Numbered from the stretch's first letter, positions 32,612 through 40,487 are shown. The stretch is 64,000 bases of DNA from Alphaproteobacteria bacterium (GCA_009377445.1 WHUA01000005.1:62001-126000); one strand, 5' to 3'. Program-made: numbers and translations. The notes: a model not told the origin generated them from the sequence alone.

Positions 32612-32803
32612 CTAATGCTCGGTGCGTCCCTCCATTGCCCTGATTTCGAGGATCACGCGGCCGAGACGCTTCCACTGCGCGAACGCCTCCATGTCCCCAT
32701 GCTCGAGCATCAAATCAGCCTGCATTCCGGCGTGCGCGGCGGCGCCCGCCCCGTACTCGTCAATCAGGAGTTTCGCGCGCCGGTATAAGTCTCTGCCTTG
32801 CAT
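32612..32803 (-). CDS. Small hypothetical island protein
   Basis: 63 residues: MQGRDLYRRAKLLIDEYGAG, then AAHAGMQADLMLEHGDMEAFAQWKRLGRVILEI. It matches from memory a common short helical family on alphaproteobacterial phages and islands (RAKLLIDxHGxDA...AMxADxxLxxGDxxGxxxWxRI). Function unknown. It is followed leftward by the Rap1a-like gene. Confidence 0.6.
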   Translation of the reverse strand: MQGRDLYRRAKLLIDEYGAGAAAHAGMQADLMLEHGDMEAFAQWKRLGRVILEIRAMEGRTEH

Positions 32804-32881
32804 GCAATCATGCTACCGCATACGGCCGCCCCTGTCGCGCGGCCGCCCGCGCGGTCTTCGGGCGAGGATCTGCGGGCAAAG

Positions 32882-32905
32882 AAAAGCCCCGGCCGGAACC
32901 GGGGC
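32882..32905 (-). terminator. Intrinsic terminator (leftward)
   Basis: Stem GCCCCGG/CCGGGGC (32886-32892 with 32899-32905) followed on the minus strand by TTTTC. It is the second of two tandem terminators after the leftward gene block. Confidence 0.7.
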
Positions 32906-32971
32906 GAGGATTTCTGAGAATAGACGAGCGGCCACAATAGCCGCTGCGGCCGGCGTGGGCAAATTGGGCAA

Positions 32972-32996
32972 GAAAAAGCCCCGCACGAGGCGGGGC
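32972..32996 (-). terminator. Intrinsic terminator (leftward)
   Basis: Stem GCCCCGC/GCGGGGC (32978-32984 with 32990-32996), five-base loop, then TTTTTC on the minus strand. It ends the three-gene overlapping block 33902-33052. Confidence 0.75.
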
Positions 32997-33051
32997 GAGT
33001 GGGGATTTCGCAACAGCTACAGGCTAACCGCCACGGCCAGCGGGGGCAAAC

Positions 33052-33279
33052 CTACGCCGCGCCGCCCTCGCGGTCGAGCCGGTCACGCAGCCCATCAAAC
33101 ATGTCGGTACAGGCGCTTAAGGCGGCGCTATCCGGGTCGGGGTGCCCGTTGTCCACTGCCGCTTGCCGCAGTAGGTTGAAGCATTCTCGAATCCGGGCGT
33201 CGGAGGCTCGGCCCCTGCCGTATCGTGCCACGAGTGCATCCGCTAAGGAGCGTGGCAAGGTGATGATCTCAGCGCTCAT
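33052..33279 (-). CDS. Small hypothetical island protein
   Basis: 75 residues from ATG 33279 (MSAEIITLPRSLADALVARYGRGRASDARIRECFNLLRQAAVDNG). Helical and soluble, no family recognised. Its start overlaps the end of the upstream gene (33269) by 11 bases and it is followed by a strong terminator, so it is the last gene of a three-gene unit. Confidence 0.55.
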   Translation of the reverse strand: MSAEIITLPRSLADALVARYGRGRASDARIRECFNLLRQAAVDNGHPDPDSAALSACTDMFDGLRDRLDREGGAA

Positions 33280-33613
33280 GACTGTGCCTCCCCATCCGGC
33301 GCTCATCGGCACCTCCCCGATGGCGGACTGCGCACCACGTTAGCAGTTCCCGATGCACCGCAGCGACTACTTCCAATGGCTCTATGTCGACGGGTAGCCT
33401 GTCCACGTCCACGCCCAAGCGGGCCAGCCGCACGCGGGACCGCTCGCACGCATCGTCCAGCTTGGCCACGGCCGGCGCGACGCGGCGCAGGTCGGTCCTG
33501 GAGGCCGGGAAGTCGACCACCACACCGGCCGGTGAGCCGTCATCGCGGCGGATGAACGTCAGCAGCAGCACCGCGGCGAACGTCAGCAGGGGCAACCCGT
33601 AATCACCCAGCAT
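33269..33613 (-). CDS. Small membrane-anchored island protein
   Basis: 114 residues. One N-terminal hydrophobic segment (MLGDYGLPLLTFAAVLLLTFI) is followed by a soluble, Arg-rich part (LRRVAPAVAKLDDACERSRVRLARLGVDVD). The general shape recalls phage lysis-accessory (spanin/Rz-like) proteins but no motif proves this. It overlaps its neighbours by 11 bases at both ends. Confidence 0.5.
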   Translation of the reverse strand: MLGDYGLPLLTFAAVLLLTFIRRDDGSPAGVVVDFPASRTDLRRVAPAVAKLDDACERSRVRLARLGVDVDRLPVDIEPLEVVAAVHRELLTWCAVRHRGGADERRMGRHSHER

Positions 33614-33902
33614 GACACGCCGCCACGGCTTCTGCCGGCTCCTGCATCCGTTGCAGGCTTTCGAGGGATGTACGGATGTTGACGGGCGTCCATCCTCCGC
33701 CGCCGCCGCGGGCGTCCCGGTCGATCAGGCGGAGCTTCACCGTCAGGCCGGGCAGCCCGATGGCATGATGCGCCGCTATCTGCCAGCATAAATCCTCCGC
33801 GCGTTCCTTGAGCGCTGCGGCGATGGCGTTGTCTTTCGAGGATTTCGGGAGTGTGTTGAGCTGGCTCCACCAGGATTCCAGCATATCGTCGATCGTCGGC
33901 AT
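33603..33902 (-). CDS. Small hypothetical island protein
   Basis: 99 residues (MPTIDDMLESWWSQLNTLPKSSKDNAIAAALKERAEDLCWQIAAHH...). Soluble, with an N-terminal helical part and a Gly-rich turn (RDARGGGGGW). First gene of the overlapping unit 33902-33052. No family recognised. Confidence 0.5.
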   Translation of the reverse strand: MPTIDDMLESWWSQLNTLPKSSKDNAIAAALKERAEDLCWQIAAHHAIGLPGLTVKLRLIDRDARGGGGGWTPVNIRTSLESLQRMQEPAEAVAACHAG

Positions 33903-34051
33903 TTTCGGTTCCCCTCATGCGAAAGGAACCGGGTCAGCGGCTTGGTTGCCCGCTTCAAATGCGATATTGAGATTGTAGCCGTTGCCACACCGCTAACCCG
34001 GTCGTGGTGATGGTCAGCGGCGGCAGGGTGTTCCACCACCTTGTCGCCGCG

Positions 34052-34080
34052 CCCGCAGGGGTATTCCTGCGGGTTCTTTT
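34052..34080 (+). terminator. Intrinsic terminator (rightward)
   Basis: Stem CCCGCAGG/CCTGCGGG (34052-34059 with 34066-34073) followed by TTCTTTTATT. No rightward gene precedes it within the island segment. Confidence 0.7.
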
Positions 34081-34132
34081 ATTCAACGCCCCATCGCGAA
34101 GAAATGCAAGGCCGATGCAACCGGCGGAGGGT

Positions 34133-34190
34133 GGATCAATTGATCCTTCGGTCCGGCCGCGCTCGGAGAAGGTAGATCAAATGATCTACC
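34133..34190. promoter_or_regulatory. Pair of operator-like palindromes
   Basis: GGATCAATTGATCC (34133-34146) is a perfect palindrome and GGTAGATCA-AA-TGATCTACC (34171-34190) has nine-base arms. Both share the GATCA...TGATC core and lie about 41 bases apart centre to centre. This is the layout of tandem sites for a dimeric repressor of the leftward island genes. Confidence 0.55.
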
Positions 34191-34397
34191 TGCGTTCGGC
34201 AGTGCGGACCGTCGCGGGTCTCCAACGGTCCGGTTCGGAAGGCAGCGGGAAACGGCGTCGGTGGTCTGCAACGCCGTTTTATTGCCACGGGGTGACCGGT
34301 CCGTCACCCCACTGAAGCCCGTGCACGCTTGCTACAGCAGCGCTGAGGCGGCGGGCGCGGTGAAGCGGCCCTCAGTGCAGCTAGCCGGTCTACGGCG

Positions 34398-34420
34398 AGA
34401 AAAAACGCAGTGTCTGCGTT
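34398..34420 (-). terminator. Intrinsic terminator (leftward) overlapping a stop codon
   Basis: Stem AACGCAG/CTGCGTT (34404-34410 with 34414-34420) and TTTTTC on the minus strand. The stem includes the stop codon of the gene ending at 34419. Confidence 0.7.
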
Positions 34421-34625
34421 ATTTCGTTACGAAGCGGACTACCATACGGATTTCAGGCACTTTGGTAGCATCGAAAAAATGGTGCTCCACGCCGACGACC
34501 TCCACCGTCTCGCGCTGAGAAAGGACAATCGTCTCTCCCTTGCGGGGCAGGATGTCGAAGTTGAAATCGCCGAGTCCTGTCGTATCCCCTGAGGCATCAA
34601 CATCAAGTACGCGAACGAGCGGCAT
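34419..34625 (-). CDS. Small hypothetical island protein
   Basis: 68 residues from ATG 34625 (MPLVRVLDVDASGDTTGLGDFNFDILPRKGETIVL...VVRFVTK). It is beta-rich and acidic in the first half. The GAGAGGGAGA before the start is a good RBS and a terminator overlaps the stop, so the gene is well supported even though no family is recognised. Last gene of the long leftward block beginning near 37650. Confidence 0.6.
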   Translation of the reverse strand: MPLVRVLDVDASGDTTGLGDFNFDILPRKGETIVLSQRETVEVVGVEHHFFDATKVPEIRMVVRFVTK

Positions 34626-34776
34626 CGTGGTCTCCCTCTCGCTTATGGTTGTGATTTGGCCAGTATATTCACTCACGCTGGCTGTACCAGCGGCTCGCCG
34701 AATCCGTAGCGCTTGGGCACCGGCAACGACGCCGGCCGAGCGGCCTAAGCGGCTTCCCGGCTGCCGGGATGCGGCC

Positions 34777-35043
34777 CTACGCCGCGATGGCCCTCTCCCC
34801 GCGCCGCAGCCGCCATTCCATGAAGGTTTCGGGCAGGGTGTCGAGCGCGGTCTGGACTGCCGGCCCGATGACGGCCTCGTGTTCGCGGAGACAGCGCAGG
34901 AGGACGGCCTTGGTGCTCCCGATGTAGGACAGGGCTTGCCACTGTCCTCCCCGCGCCGCATGGGCACGGTGGCGGTAAATAATCCATTGCTGCCGGTCGG
35001 CGCCGATGGCCCAGCGGGCGGACAACATGAGAAAGGGGTGCAT
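34777..35043 (-). CDS. Small hypothetical island protein
   Basis: 88 residues (MHPFLMLSARWAIGADRQQWIIYRHR...ALSYIGSTKAVLLRCLREHEAVI). It resembles from memory short proteins of alphaproteobacterial prophages (QWxxxxRR...F/YIxSTKAVLxRxLRE) of unknown role. RBS TAAGGAGAATCG precedes the ATG. It follows the short membrane peptide by ten bases. Confidence 0.6.
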   Translation of the reverse strand: MHPFLMLSARWAIGADRQQWIIYRHRAHAARGGQWQALSYIGSTKAVLLRCLREHEAVIGPAVQTALDTLPETFMEWRLRRGERAIAA

Positions 35044-35053
35044 TCGATTCTCC

Positions 35054-35128
35054 TTAGCGGGGCAACAGCAGCACCAGCGCCAGGACGGCGCGCTGCCAGC
35101 GGGCCTTGATCCAGCGCCAGGCCTTCAC
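35054..35128 (-). CDS. 24-residue membrane peptide
   Basis: GTG 35128 overlaps the stop of the upstream reading frame (GTGA type), giving KAWRWIKARWQRAVLALVLLLPR: a basic amphipathic start and a short hydrophobic helix. The tight overlap on one side and ten-base gap on the other argue for translation, but at this size it could be chance. Confidence 0.35.
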   Translation of the reverse strand: MKAWRWIKARWQRAVLALVLLLPR

Positions 35129-35450
35129 GTCGCACGATCCGTCTGCGCTTCCTCATGCCGCGATATTGCAAGGCCGAGGTCGATTTCCGCCTCCTTGACG
35201 CGGGCCGCAGCGTCCAGGCCGCCATCATCTCGAGCTCGCACGCGTTCGAGGAAGCGGCGCGTGGATCCTCCGGGTCGTTGTCCCGTTCGATTGAGGCAAG
35301 ATACGCGCGGGTGCAGGCGACCAGCGGGAATTCGCCGCGGGCGGCCTTCGGGAAGGTGCCCTCCTGGTGAAGCTGCGCAACGCGGCGACCGCTGATGCCG
35401 AGAACCGTGCCAAGGTCCGTTGCAGATAGGGTAACTTCGTTGACCTTCAT
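35125..35450 (-). pseudogene. Nu1-like DNA-packaging/HTH protein, apparent frameshift
   Basis: ATG 35450 starts MKVNEVTLSATDLGTVLGISGRRVAQLHQEGTFPKAARGEF, a winged-helix of the phage terminase small-subunit (Nu1) type: a helix-turn-helix followed by the usual basic wing. After ...RDNDPEDPRAA (near 35270) the frame turns into Cys/Met/Trp-rich sequence without character and stays open, while the frame one base away reads LERVRARDDGGLDAAARVKE and continues with a plausible acidic helix to a stop at 35125. The helix suits the second half of Nu1 proteins. One indel near 35265-35285 would unite them. Confidence 0.5.
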
Positions 35451-35706
35451 GCTCTTACCCGTTGAAAAGAAACGGAAATGCAGTTCAAAATTCTGTCCCT
35501 AGACATGCGAAACGCTTGCGAATAACCCCCGGTTGAGCTAGGGCCAGGGGCCCTAACGCCTTGATGGTGTTGGTAATGCGGGCGTAGGCGCAGCAGAGCC
35601 CGAGCCCGCGGCACCGGGTATCCCGTGCGAGCGGAGAAGCTACGCAACCCGGCCCCGCCGCCGTCGCGGATCACATTGGATCGTGAGGACGCGCCGGCGG
35701 TGTTCA

Positions 35707-35928
35707 TTAGCGCTCGCCTGCCATTACAGCAGCGATGGCTTTTGCCCATGACGCGGCCACGGCCGGCTTCGGCTGCGGCAAGGGCGGCCCTTCGGAGATG
35801 CCTTCCTGACGGCGCAATTCGTTCTGGCGGTCGGCCTCGGCGGCGCGCTCTTCCTCGGTTAATTCGAGCGGCTTCTGCGCTTCTGCCGCGAGGCGCTGGG
35901 CCACCATTCGTGCGATTGCTCCAGTCAT
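35707..35928 (-). CDS. Small hypothetical island protein
   Basis: 73 residues (MTGAIARMVAQRLAAEAQKPLELTEEERAAEADRQNELRRQEG...). Highly charged helix followed by a Pro-rich part and a terminal helix. AAGGAG stands ten bases before the ATG. It directly follows the coiled-coil gene (21 bases). No family recognised. Confidence 0.6.
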   Translation of the reverse strand: MTGAIARMVAQRLAAEAQKPLELTEEERAAEADRQNELRRQEGISEGPPLPQPKPAVAASWAKAIAAVMAGER

Positions 35929-35949
35929 GTGAAATTAACTCCTTCTCGG

Positions 35950-37026
35950 TTAAGCCTTGGGTTCCGGCAAGTCGCCGCTCAAGCCGAGGTAAGCTCGCGG
36001 GTCGGTGTCCGGGCGCGGCAGCATCGCGGCGCCGGTCGCGCTCGCCATTTCCAAAAGGGCGACTTCGTTCCGCTGGACTTCCAAGGCACGGGCTTTCAAG
36101 CCGGCGAGACGTTCGGCGCGTTCCTCGGTGGAAAGGGCGCAGTCGTCTTCCACGATCTCGTCCACCAGGTCATTGAGTCGCTCGGTGAGCTGGCCCCGGC
36201 AAAGCCAGAACAGCAGCCCGGCGGTGTCGTCTATCGAGCCGGCGCACACGCCAGCGCTGCCGTCCGACATAATCGCCGAGAGGTTCTGCACTCGCTTCGT
36301 CGGGAGGTCGATGCCCCCGCTGCCGGTCATGAAACTGTCGACCCCAGGCGCGCGGCCCATGGTGGCGATGCGCTGGGCCAGCGCGGCCTTCACCTCGGAC
36401 GATGGGCGGGGCGCGCTGACGACGTCGATGATTTCCTCGAGTATGGAGCGGAGGGTCTCGCGTGCATGTTCGACGGCTGCGGCCACATCGCCCTTGGGTG
36501 CTTTCGTCGAGCCGCCATCGTCCAGTTCAACCACGGCGCGGCGTGGCAGGCGGCGGAGATATTCCTCACACGCGTTCAGCAGCGCACCCAACGTGTTCAT
36601 GGCCTCTTGCTGTCGCGCCAGTTCCGCTTGCCGGCGGTCGAGGGCGGCCTTCAAGCGGTTGACCTTTGAGCGTTCCACGGCGAGGCGCTGGTGGTCCGGA
36701 TCGATCGATATTTTCTCGACAAGGACGCGTTCTTTCGGGTGCAATTCGAGGTCGTCCAGCCCGTCGCCGCGCGGCTCGCGAATTCGCGTGGTGCGCATCA
36801 TCGAGCCGGCCGCATATGCTTTTTCAAGCTCGACCACGTGAGACCGTGCGCGCTGCCATTCCTGCCGAGCTTCGTGCACCCGAGTGGATTCGGCGCGCAC
36901 CAGCGTGCCGGCCTGTTCGCGGGCGTCGCGAAGCACCTGCAACTTCTCGGCAGCTTCCGGGGGCAGGCGGTCGGCGGGATCGCGGCCAGCCAGGGCGGAA
37001 AATTCAGCTACGACGGTTTCGGACAT
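35950..37026 (-). CDS. Large coiled-coil hypothetical protein of the island
   Basis: 358 residues. Residues 20-75 and 105-160 are strongly helical and charged (REQAGTLVRAESTRVHEARQ; VERSKVNRLKAALDRRQAEL), suggesting coiled coils. The C-terminal third (ERAERLAGLKARALEVQRNE) is helical too. No catalytic motif, membrane segment or signal peptide is seen. Its start overlaps the end of the upstream gene by 23 bases. Phage structural or scaffold proteins can look like this, but no assignment is justified. Confidence 0.6.
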   Translation of the reverse strand: MSETVVAEFSALAGRDPADRLPPEAAEKLQVLRDAREQAGTLVRAESTRVHEARQEWQRARSHVVELEKAYAAGSMMRTTRIREPRGDGLDDLELHPKERVLVEKISIDPDHQRLAVERSKVNRLKAALDRRQAELARQQEAMNTLGALLNACEEYLRRLPRRAVVELDDGGSTKAPKGDVAAAVEHARETLRSILEEIIDVVSAPRPSSEVKAALAQRIATMGRAPGVDSFMTGSGGIDLPTKRVQNLSAIMSDGSAGVCAGSIDDTAGLLFWLCRGQLTERLNDLVDEIVEDDCALSTEERAERLAGLKARALEVQRNEVALLEMASATGAAMLPRPDTDPRAYLGLSGDLPEPKA

Positions 37027-37309
37027 TTGTTCCCTTCCTGTTGATGACGCAATTTACACCACCGTCCGGGCGCACCCTGTCACGCGTGACACCCCTAGCA
37101 TTGAGGCGGTCGACGCGGCGCTCCCACCATGCCAGGAACTTTGTCACCGCCGCCTCGGCGTCCTCGCCGCTGTCGATACCGGCAGGCGCGAAGCCGCATG
37201 TTTCGAGCGCGTCGACTAGATCGAAGTCCACCACGATCGATACCCGGTAGCCGCCCTCGCGTTCGCGTTCGCGCTGTCGACGTTTGCGGAGGGCGGCGGC
37301 GGAGGTCAT
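37004..37309 (-). CDS. Small hypothetical DNA-binding-like island protein
   Basis: 101 residues from ATG 37309 (MTSAAALRKRRQREREREGGYRVSIVVDFDLVDALETCGF...). The N-terminus is a long basic helix, then a beta strand and helices: a pattern seen in ribbon-helix-helix-like regulators (strand VSIVVDF followed by helix LVDALE). DNA binding is only inferred. It overlaps the coiled-coil gene downstream. Confidence 0.5.
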   Translation of the reverse strand: MTSAAALRKRRQREREREGGYRVSIVVDFDLVDALETCGFAPAGIDSGEDAEAAVTKFLAWWERRVDRLNARGVTRDRVRPDGGVNCVINRKGTNVRNRRS

Positions 37310-37310
37310 G

Positions 37311-37655
37311 TCAGGCGGCAAAGCAGGCGAAGTGATCCAGGACGAGGCTGACCGGCGGCCAGTCGCCGTCGTCTTCCGGCGGCCCCGTCATCGCGGCGTT
37401 GGCAGGGCTCCCGCCCTGGTAAGAAGACTTCGTCTTAGAAGTGGTACCGCTCCGGTACCCGGATTCGGCCTGAACAGGTACCGCTCCGGTACCCGGATTG
37501 CAGCTTTGGTACCGCTCCGGTACCCGTTGTGGTACCGCTCCGGTACCCGTCGATTGTTTTTCTGGCGGGGTCCAATGCTGCCAATCGTTGGTCGGCGGCT
37601 GCCCTTTGCGCGGCTCCATCGTGACACGCCAGGCGGTTGACCGGGCGTCGCGGCT
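37311..37655 (-). pseudogene. HTH/replication-type island gene, 5'-truncated, with VPERY repeat region
   Basis: The frame reads from about 37652 as RDARSTAWRVTMEPRKGQPP and continues to a stop at 37311. The TAWRVT...PP segment resembles the middle of helix-turn-helix proteins of alphaproteobacterial prophages, but the N-terminal HTH is missing: upstream the DNA switches to a recombinase fragment. The middle contains repeated GTGAVP/VPERYQ motifs encoded by four copies of a 19-bp DNA repeat (37443-37549). Such repeats in a replication or regulatory gene are typical of an internal origin. Confidence 0.5.
37443..37549. repeat. Four iteron-like copies of GGTACCGCTCCGGTACCCG
   Basis: Perfect 19-mers start at 37443, 37477, 37508 and 37531. 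Each contains two GGTACC palindromes around GCTCC. Spacing is 34, 31 and 23 bases, so they are not a simple tandem array. They lie inside the truncated HTH gene. Confidence 0.85.
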
Positions 37656-37660
37656 GCCGC

Positions 37661-37794
37661 GTTGTCGGCACGCCAGCCCCACCGGATGCTGAGAGAGAAC
37701 ATCTTCGACAGCAGCGCCAGGAGCCGGTTCGCCCGGAACGGCGTCGCCTTCATGTCGCGGTGGATCTTGTCGATATCGGCGTGCGTCTGGGCGG
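37661..37794 (-). pseudogene. Tyrosine recombinase (integrase) fragment
   Basis: On the minus strand the DNA reads AQTHADIDKIHRDMKATPFR, then ANRLLALLSKMFSLSIRWGW and RADN. This is the SAM-like core-binding segment just before the catalytic domain of phage-type tyrosine recombinases (usually ...NRxLALLSKMFxLAxxWGWRxDNP). Only about 45 residues remain. The left side is fused to the HTH gene fragment (junction near 37650-37662) and the right side to dppC (junction near 37787-37798). None of the catalytic R-H-R-Y residues is present. Confidence 0.7.
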
Positions 37795-38329
37795 CGCCAT
37801 CGATGTGATCACGCAGCGTATCGTCGATGTGTTGATGGGATTCCCGCCGATCATTCTGGCGCTGGCCTTGATGGCTATGCTCGGCCAGTCGGTTAACAAC
37901 GTGATCATCACCCTCGTGGTCCTCCTGTCGCCCTCAGCGGCTCGTACGATGCGCTCGTCGGTACTGAGCCTGAAGGAACTGACCTACGTCGAGTCGGCGC
38001 GCGCCGTGGGATCCACGACCACGCGCGTGGTCTTTCGGCATCTGATGCCCAACTGTCTCGGCACCTACATTGTGCTGTTCACCGTGAACGTGGCCTATGC
38101 CATCGTGGTCGAGGCCTCGTTGAGCTTTCTGGGGCTGGGCTCGCCGCCCGACGAGCCTTCCTGGGGCGGCATGATCACGGCGGCCACGGCGAGCCTGCAG
38201 CGCGCACCCTGGATCGCCTTCTTCCCAGGCTTGGCGATCTGCCTCGTCGTGTTTGGCCTTAATCTCTTGGGTGACGCCATCCGTGATATGACCGACGCCA
38301 AGATGCGCGGCAGCACAAGTCAGACGTAA
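37787..38329 (+). pseudogene. Dipeptide ABC transporter permease DppC, 5'-truncated
   Basis: Reads in frame from LGGAIDVITQRIVDVLMGFPPIILALAL to the end SLSFLGLGSPPDEPSWGGMI...ALRDMTDAKMR-like terminus. It includes the cytoplasmic EAA loop (LTYVESARAVGSTTTRVVFRHLMPN) that contacts the ATPases. The first two or so membrane helices and the true start are missing; the sequence before 37787 is antisense recombinase. Longer open reading upstream is therefore not genuine. The two ATPase genes follow intact. Confidence 0.8.
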
Positions 38330-38358
38330 CCGGAGAATGCGATGGCGGCCGGTAACCT

Positions 38359-39429
38359 ATGAGTATCGAAGTGAAAGAGTTGAAAGCCGCCATTGACGAC
38401 ACGTCCCTTCCCGTCTCGGGCCAAGCTGAGACGGTGCTGGAGATCGACGATCTTCGGACGTATTTCTTCACCCGCGACGGTGTGGTTCGAGCGGTCGACG
38501 GTGTCTCGTATTCGGTTCGCCGCAGCGAGACCGTCGGCGTCGTCGGCGAGTCCGGCTGCGGGAAAAGCGTAACGGCACTGTCCATCCTGCGACTTGTCGC
38601 CGATCCTCCGGGAAGAATTGTCGGTGGCGCAATACGATTCGAGGGCGCCAACCTGCTGGAACTGACCGAACACGAAATGCAGTCGATTCGAGGCAATGAT
38701 ATCTCCATGATCTTCCAGGAGCCCATGACCTCGCTGAATCCGGTGCTGACCGTGGGTCACCAGATCAGCGAGTCCATTATCCTGCATCAGGGGCTGTCCA
38801 AGCGGGACGCGATGGACAAGGCCGTCGAGATGTTGCGTCTGGTGCATATACCGGAAGCGCCGTCGCGTGCGCATGAGTATCCCCATCAACTGTCCGGTGG
38901 CATGCGCCAGCGGGTCATGATCGCGATGGCATTGTGTTGCAATCCCAAAATCCTTATCGCTGACGAGCCCAGCACCGCCCTCGACGTCACGATCCAGGCC
39001 CAGATTTTGGATTTGATGCGGGAGCTGCAAGACAAACTCGGCACCGCGATCGTCCTGATAACTCATGACATGGGAGTCATTGCCGAGACCGCCTCGCGGG
39101 TCGTGGTGATGTATGCGGGACGGAAAGTGGAGGAGGCCAGCGTGGACGACCTGTTCGCACAACCCTGTCATCCGTATACGAAAGGTTTGCTCGGTTCCAT
39201 CCCGCGCCTGGGTCTGGCCGCCAAGGCCGACGGGAAACGTGCGCCTCTCTCTGAGATCGCGGGGATGGTTCCATCCCTCTTCAATTTGCCGATGGGATGT
39301 ACATTCGCGCCGCGTTGCGCGTACGCCACGGATCATTGCCATGAGGAAAGCCCACCGCTCGAGGAGAAGCGCCCACGTCATTGGGCGGCGTGCTGGCATA
39401 CCGATCGGTTGCTCGGGAATACTGAATGA
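38359..39429 (+). CDS. Dipeptide/oligopeptide ABC transporter ATP-binding protein (DppD-like)
   Basis: 356 residues. Walker [13 protein letters not shown], signature [15 protein letters not shown], Walker [13 protein letters not shown] and H-loop LITHDM are complete. The C-terminal oligopeptide/HPY extension ([10 protein letters not shown]...[14 protein letters not shown]) has the Cys cluster of Dpp/Opp ATPases. It lies 29 bases after the dppC remnant and overlaps dppF by four bases. Substrate-binding protein and DppB are absent from the window, so the transporter as present here is incomplete. Confidence 0.9.
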   Translation: MSIEVKELKAAIDDTSLPVSGQAETVLEIDDLRTYFFTRDGVVRAVDGVSYSVRRSETVGVVGESGCGKSVTALSILRLVADPPGRIVGGAIRFEGANLLELTEHEMQSIRGNDISMIFQEPMTSLNPVLTVGHQISESIILHQGLSKRDAMDKAVEMLRLVHIPEAPSRAHEYPHQLSGGMRQRVMIAMALCCNPKILIADEPSTALDVTIQAQILDLMRELQDKLGTAIVLITHDMGVIAETASRVVVMYAGRKVEEASVDDLFAQPCHPYTKGLLGSIPRLGLAAKADGKRAPLSEIAGMVPSLFNLPMGCTFAPRCAYATDHCHEESPPLEEKRPRHWAACWHTDRLLGNTE

Positions 39430-40487
39430 TGACTAAGGCTGCGCAGCGCTCCGCCGAAGGCCGACCCCAACCGTTGCTCGAGGTCGACGGGCTCAGGAAA
39501 CACTTCCCGATCCGCAGGGGAGTGTTCTCGCGTACAGTGGGCCACGTCTATGCCGTTGACGGAATATCCTTTCACATCGATCCGGGCGAGACGCTTGGAA
39601 TGGTCGGTGAGAGCGGTTGTGGCAAGACCACCGCCGGAAAGACGGTGCTCAAGCTGATCGAGCCGACTGCCGGAACAATCAAGCTGCGCGGCAAGGAGAT
39701 CACCGGTCTCGATCCGGACAGCATGCGCCCGCTGCGGCGCGAGATGCAGATAATCTACCAGGATCCTTACTCGTCGCTCAATCCACGCATGTCCGCCGGG
39801 AACATCGTGGGCGAACCGCTTACGATTCACAATGTCGCCTTGGGGAAAGAGAAGGAGGAGCGTGTGGCGGCGTTGTTCGAGCGCGTGGGTTTGCGCCCGC
39901 ATCAGATGGCCTCCTACCCTCACGAATTTTCCGGCGGCCAACGTCAGCGCATTGGCATTGCGCGGGCTTTGGCATTGAGCCCAAGCCTGATCGTCGGGGA
40001 CGAGCCCGTATCGGCCCTGGACGTATCCATCCAGGCCCAGGTCATCAACCTGCTCATGGAATTGCAGGACGAATACAATCTTTCCTATCTTTTCATTGCG
40101 CATGATTTGGCGGTCGTCGAACACATCAGTCATCGCATCGCGGTGATGTACTTAGGCAAAATCGTGGAACTGACCGACAGGCAATCCCTGTTCGAAATGC
40201 CGCTCCACCCCTACACCGAGGCGCTGTTGGCCGCTGTTCCCATTCCGGACCCCAAGGCAAAGCGGCGCGAACGGATCATCCTGACAGGCGACGTACCCAG
40301 CCCGGTCACGCCGCCACCCGGATGCCACTTCCACACGCGTTGTCCCTACGCGATGGATCGTTGCAAAACGGAAGTGCCCGAGTTGAGAAAGATACAGCCA
40401 GGGCATTGGGTGTCATGTCATCTTCACGACTCGGGCCCGATGTTTCCGTTGGCGCGCCCACGCAACGCCGGGCGAAGTATTGACTAG
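39426..40487 (+). CDS. Dipeptide/oligopeptide ABC transporter ATP-binding protein (DppF-like)
   Basis: 353 residues. Walker [14 protein letters not shown]-loop [14 protein letters not shown], signature [15 protein letters not shown], Walker [13 protein letters not shown] and H-loop FIAHDL are intact, followed by the Opp/Dpp C-terminal domain with [17 protein letters not shown] 39426 overlaps the dppD stop (ATGA). It is the last gene before attR, 93 bases away. Base composition and codon choice in this block look less GC-extreme than in core genes, consistent with foreign origin. Confidence 0.9.
   Translation: MMTKAAQRSAEGRPQPLLEVDGLRKHFPIRRGVFSRTVGHVYAVDGISFHIDPGETLGMVGESGCGKTTAGKTVLKLIEPTAGTIKLRGKEITGLDPDSMRPLRREMQIIYQDPYSSLNPRMSAGNIVGEPLTIHNVALGKEKEERVAALFERVGLRPHQMASYPHEFSGGQRQRIGIARALALSPSLIVGDEPVSALDVSIQAQVINLLMELQDEYNLSYLFIAHDLAVVEHISHRIAVMYLGKIVELTDRQSLFEMPLHPYTEALLAAVPIPDPKAKRRERIILTGDVPSPVTPPPGCHFHTRCPYAMDRCKTEVPELRKIQPGHWVSCHLHDSGPMFPLARPRNAGRSID

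Larger units (their letters stand above)
33903..34418. other. Regulatory-looking gap in the island
   Basis: No gene is supported in these 516 bases. They contain a rightward terminator (34052-34080), two related palindromes (34133-34146 and 34171-34190) and the end of a leftward terminator. The rightward terminator has no obvious gene before it, so a short untranslated transcript from 33903-34050 is possible. Confidence 0.45.

Noticed and set aside
32421..32675. 84-codon frame on the minus strand in the island
   Set aside because: No RBS, Pro/Arg-rich composition, overlaps the better-supported gene at 32612-32803.
37443..37549. Possible CRISPR array from four identical 19-mers
   Set aside because: Repeats are too short, spacing is irregular (23-34 bases) and no cas genes exist; the iteron interpretation fits better.
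37637..37786. Start of DppC at ATG 37637
   Set aside because: The bases before 37787 are antisense to a recombinase fragment and encode no permease-like helix.
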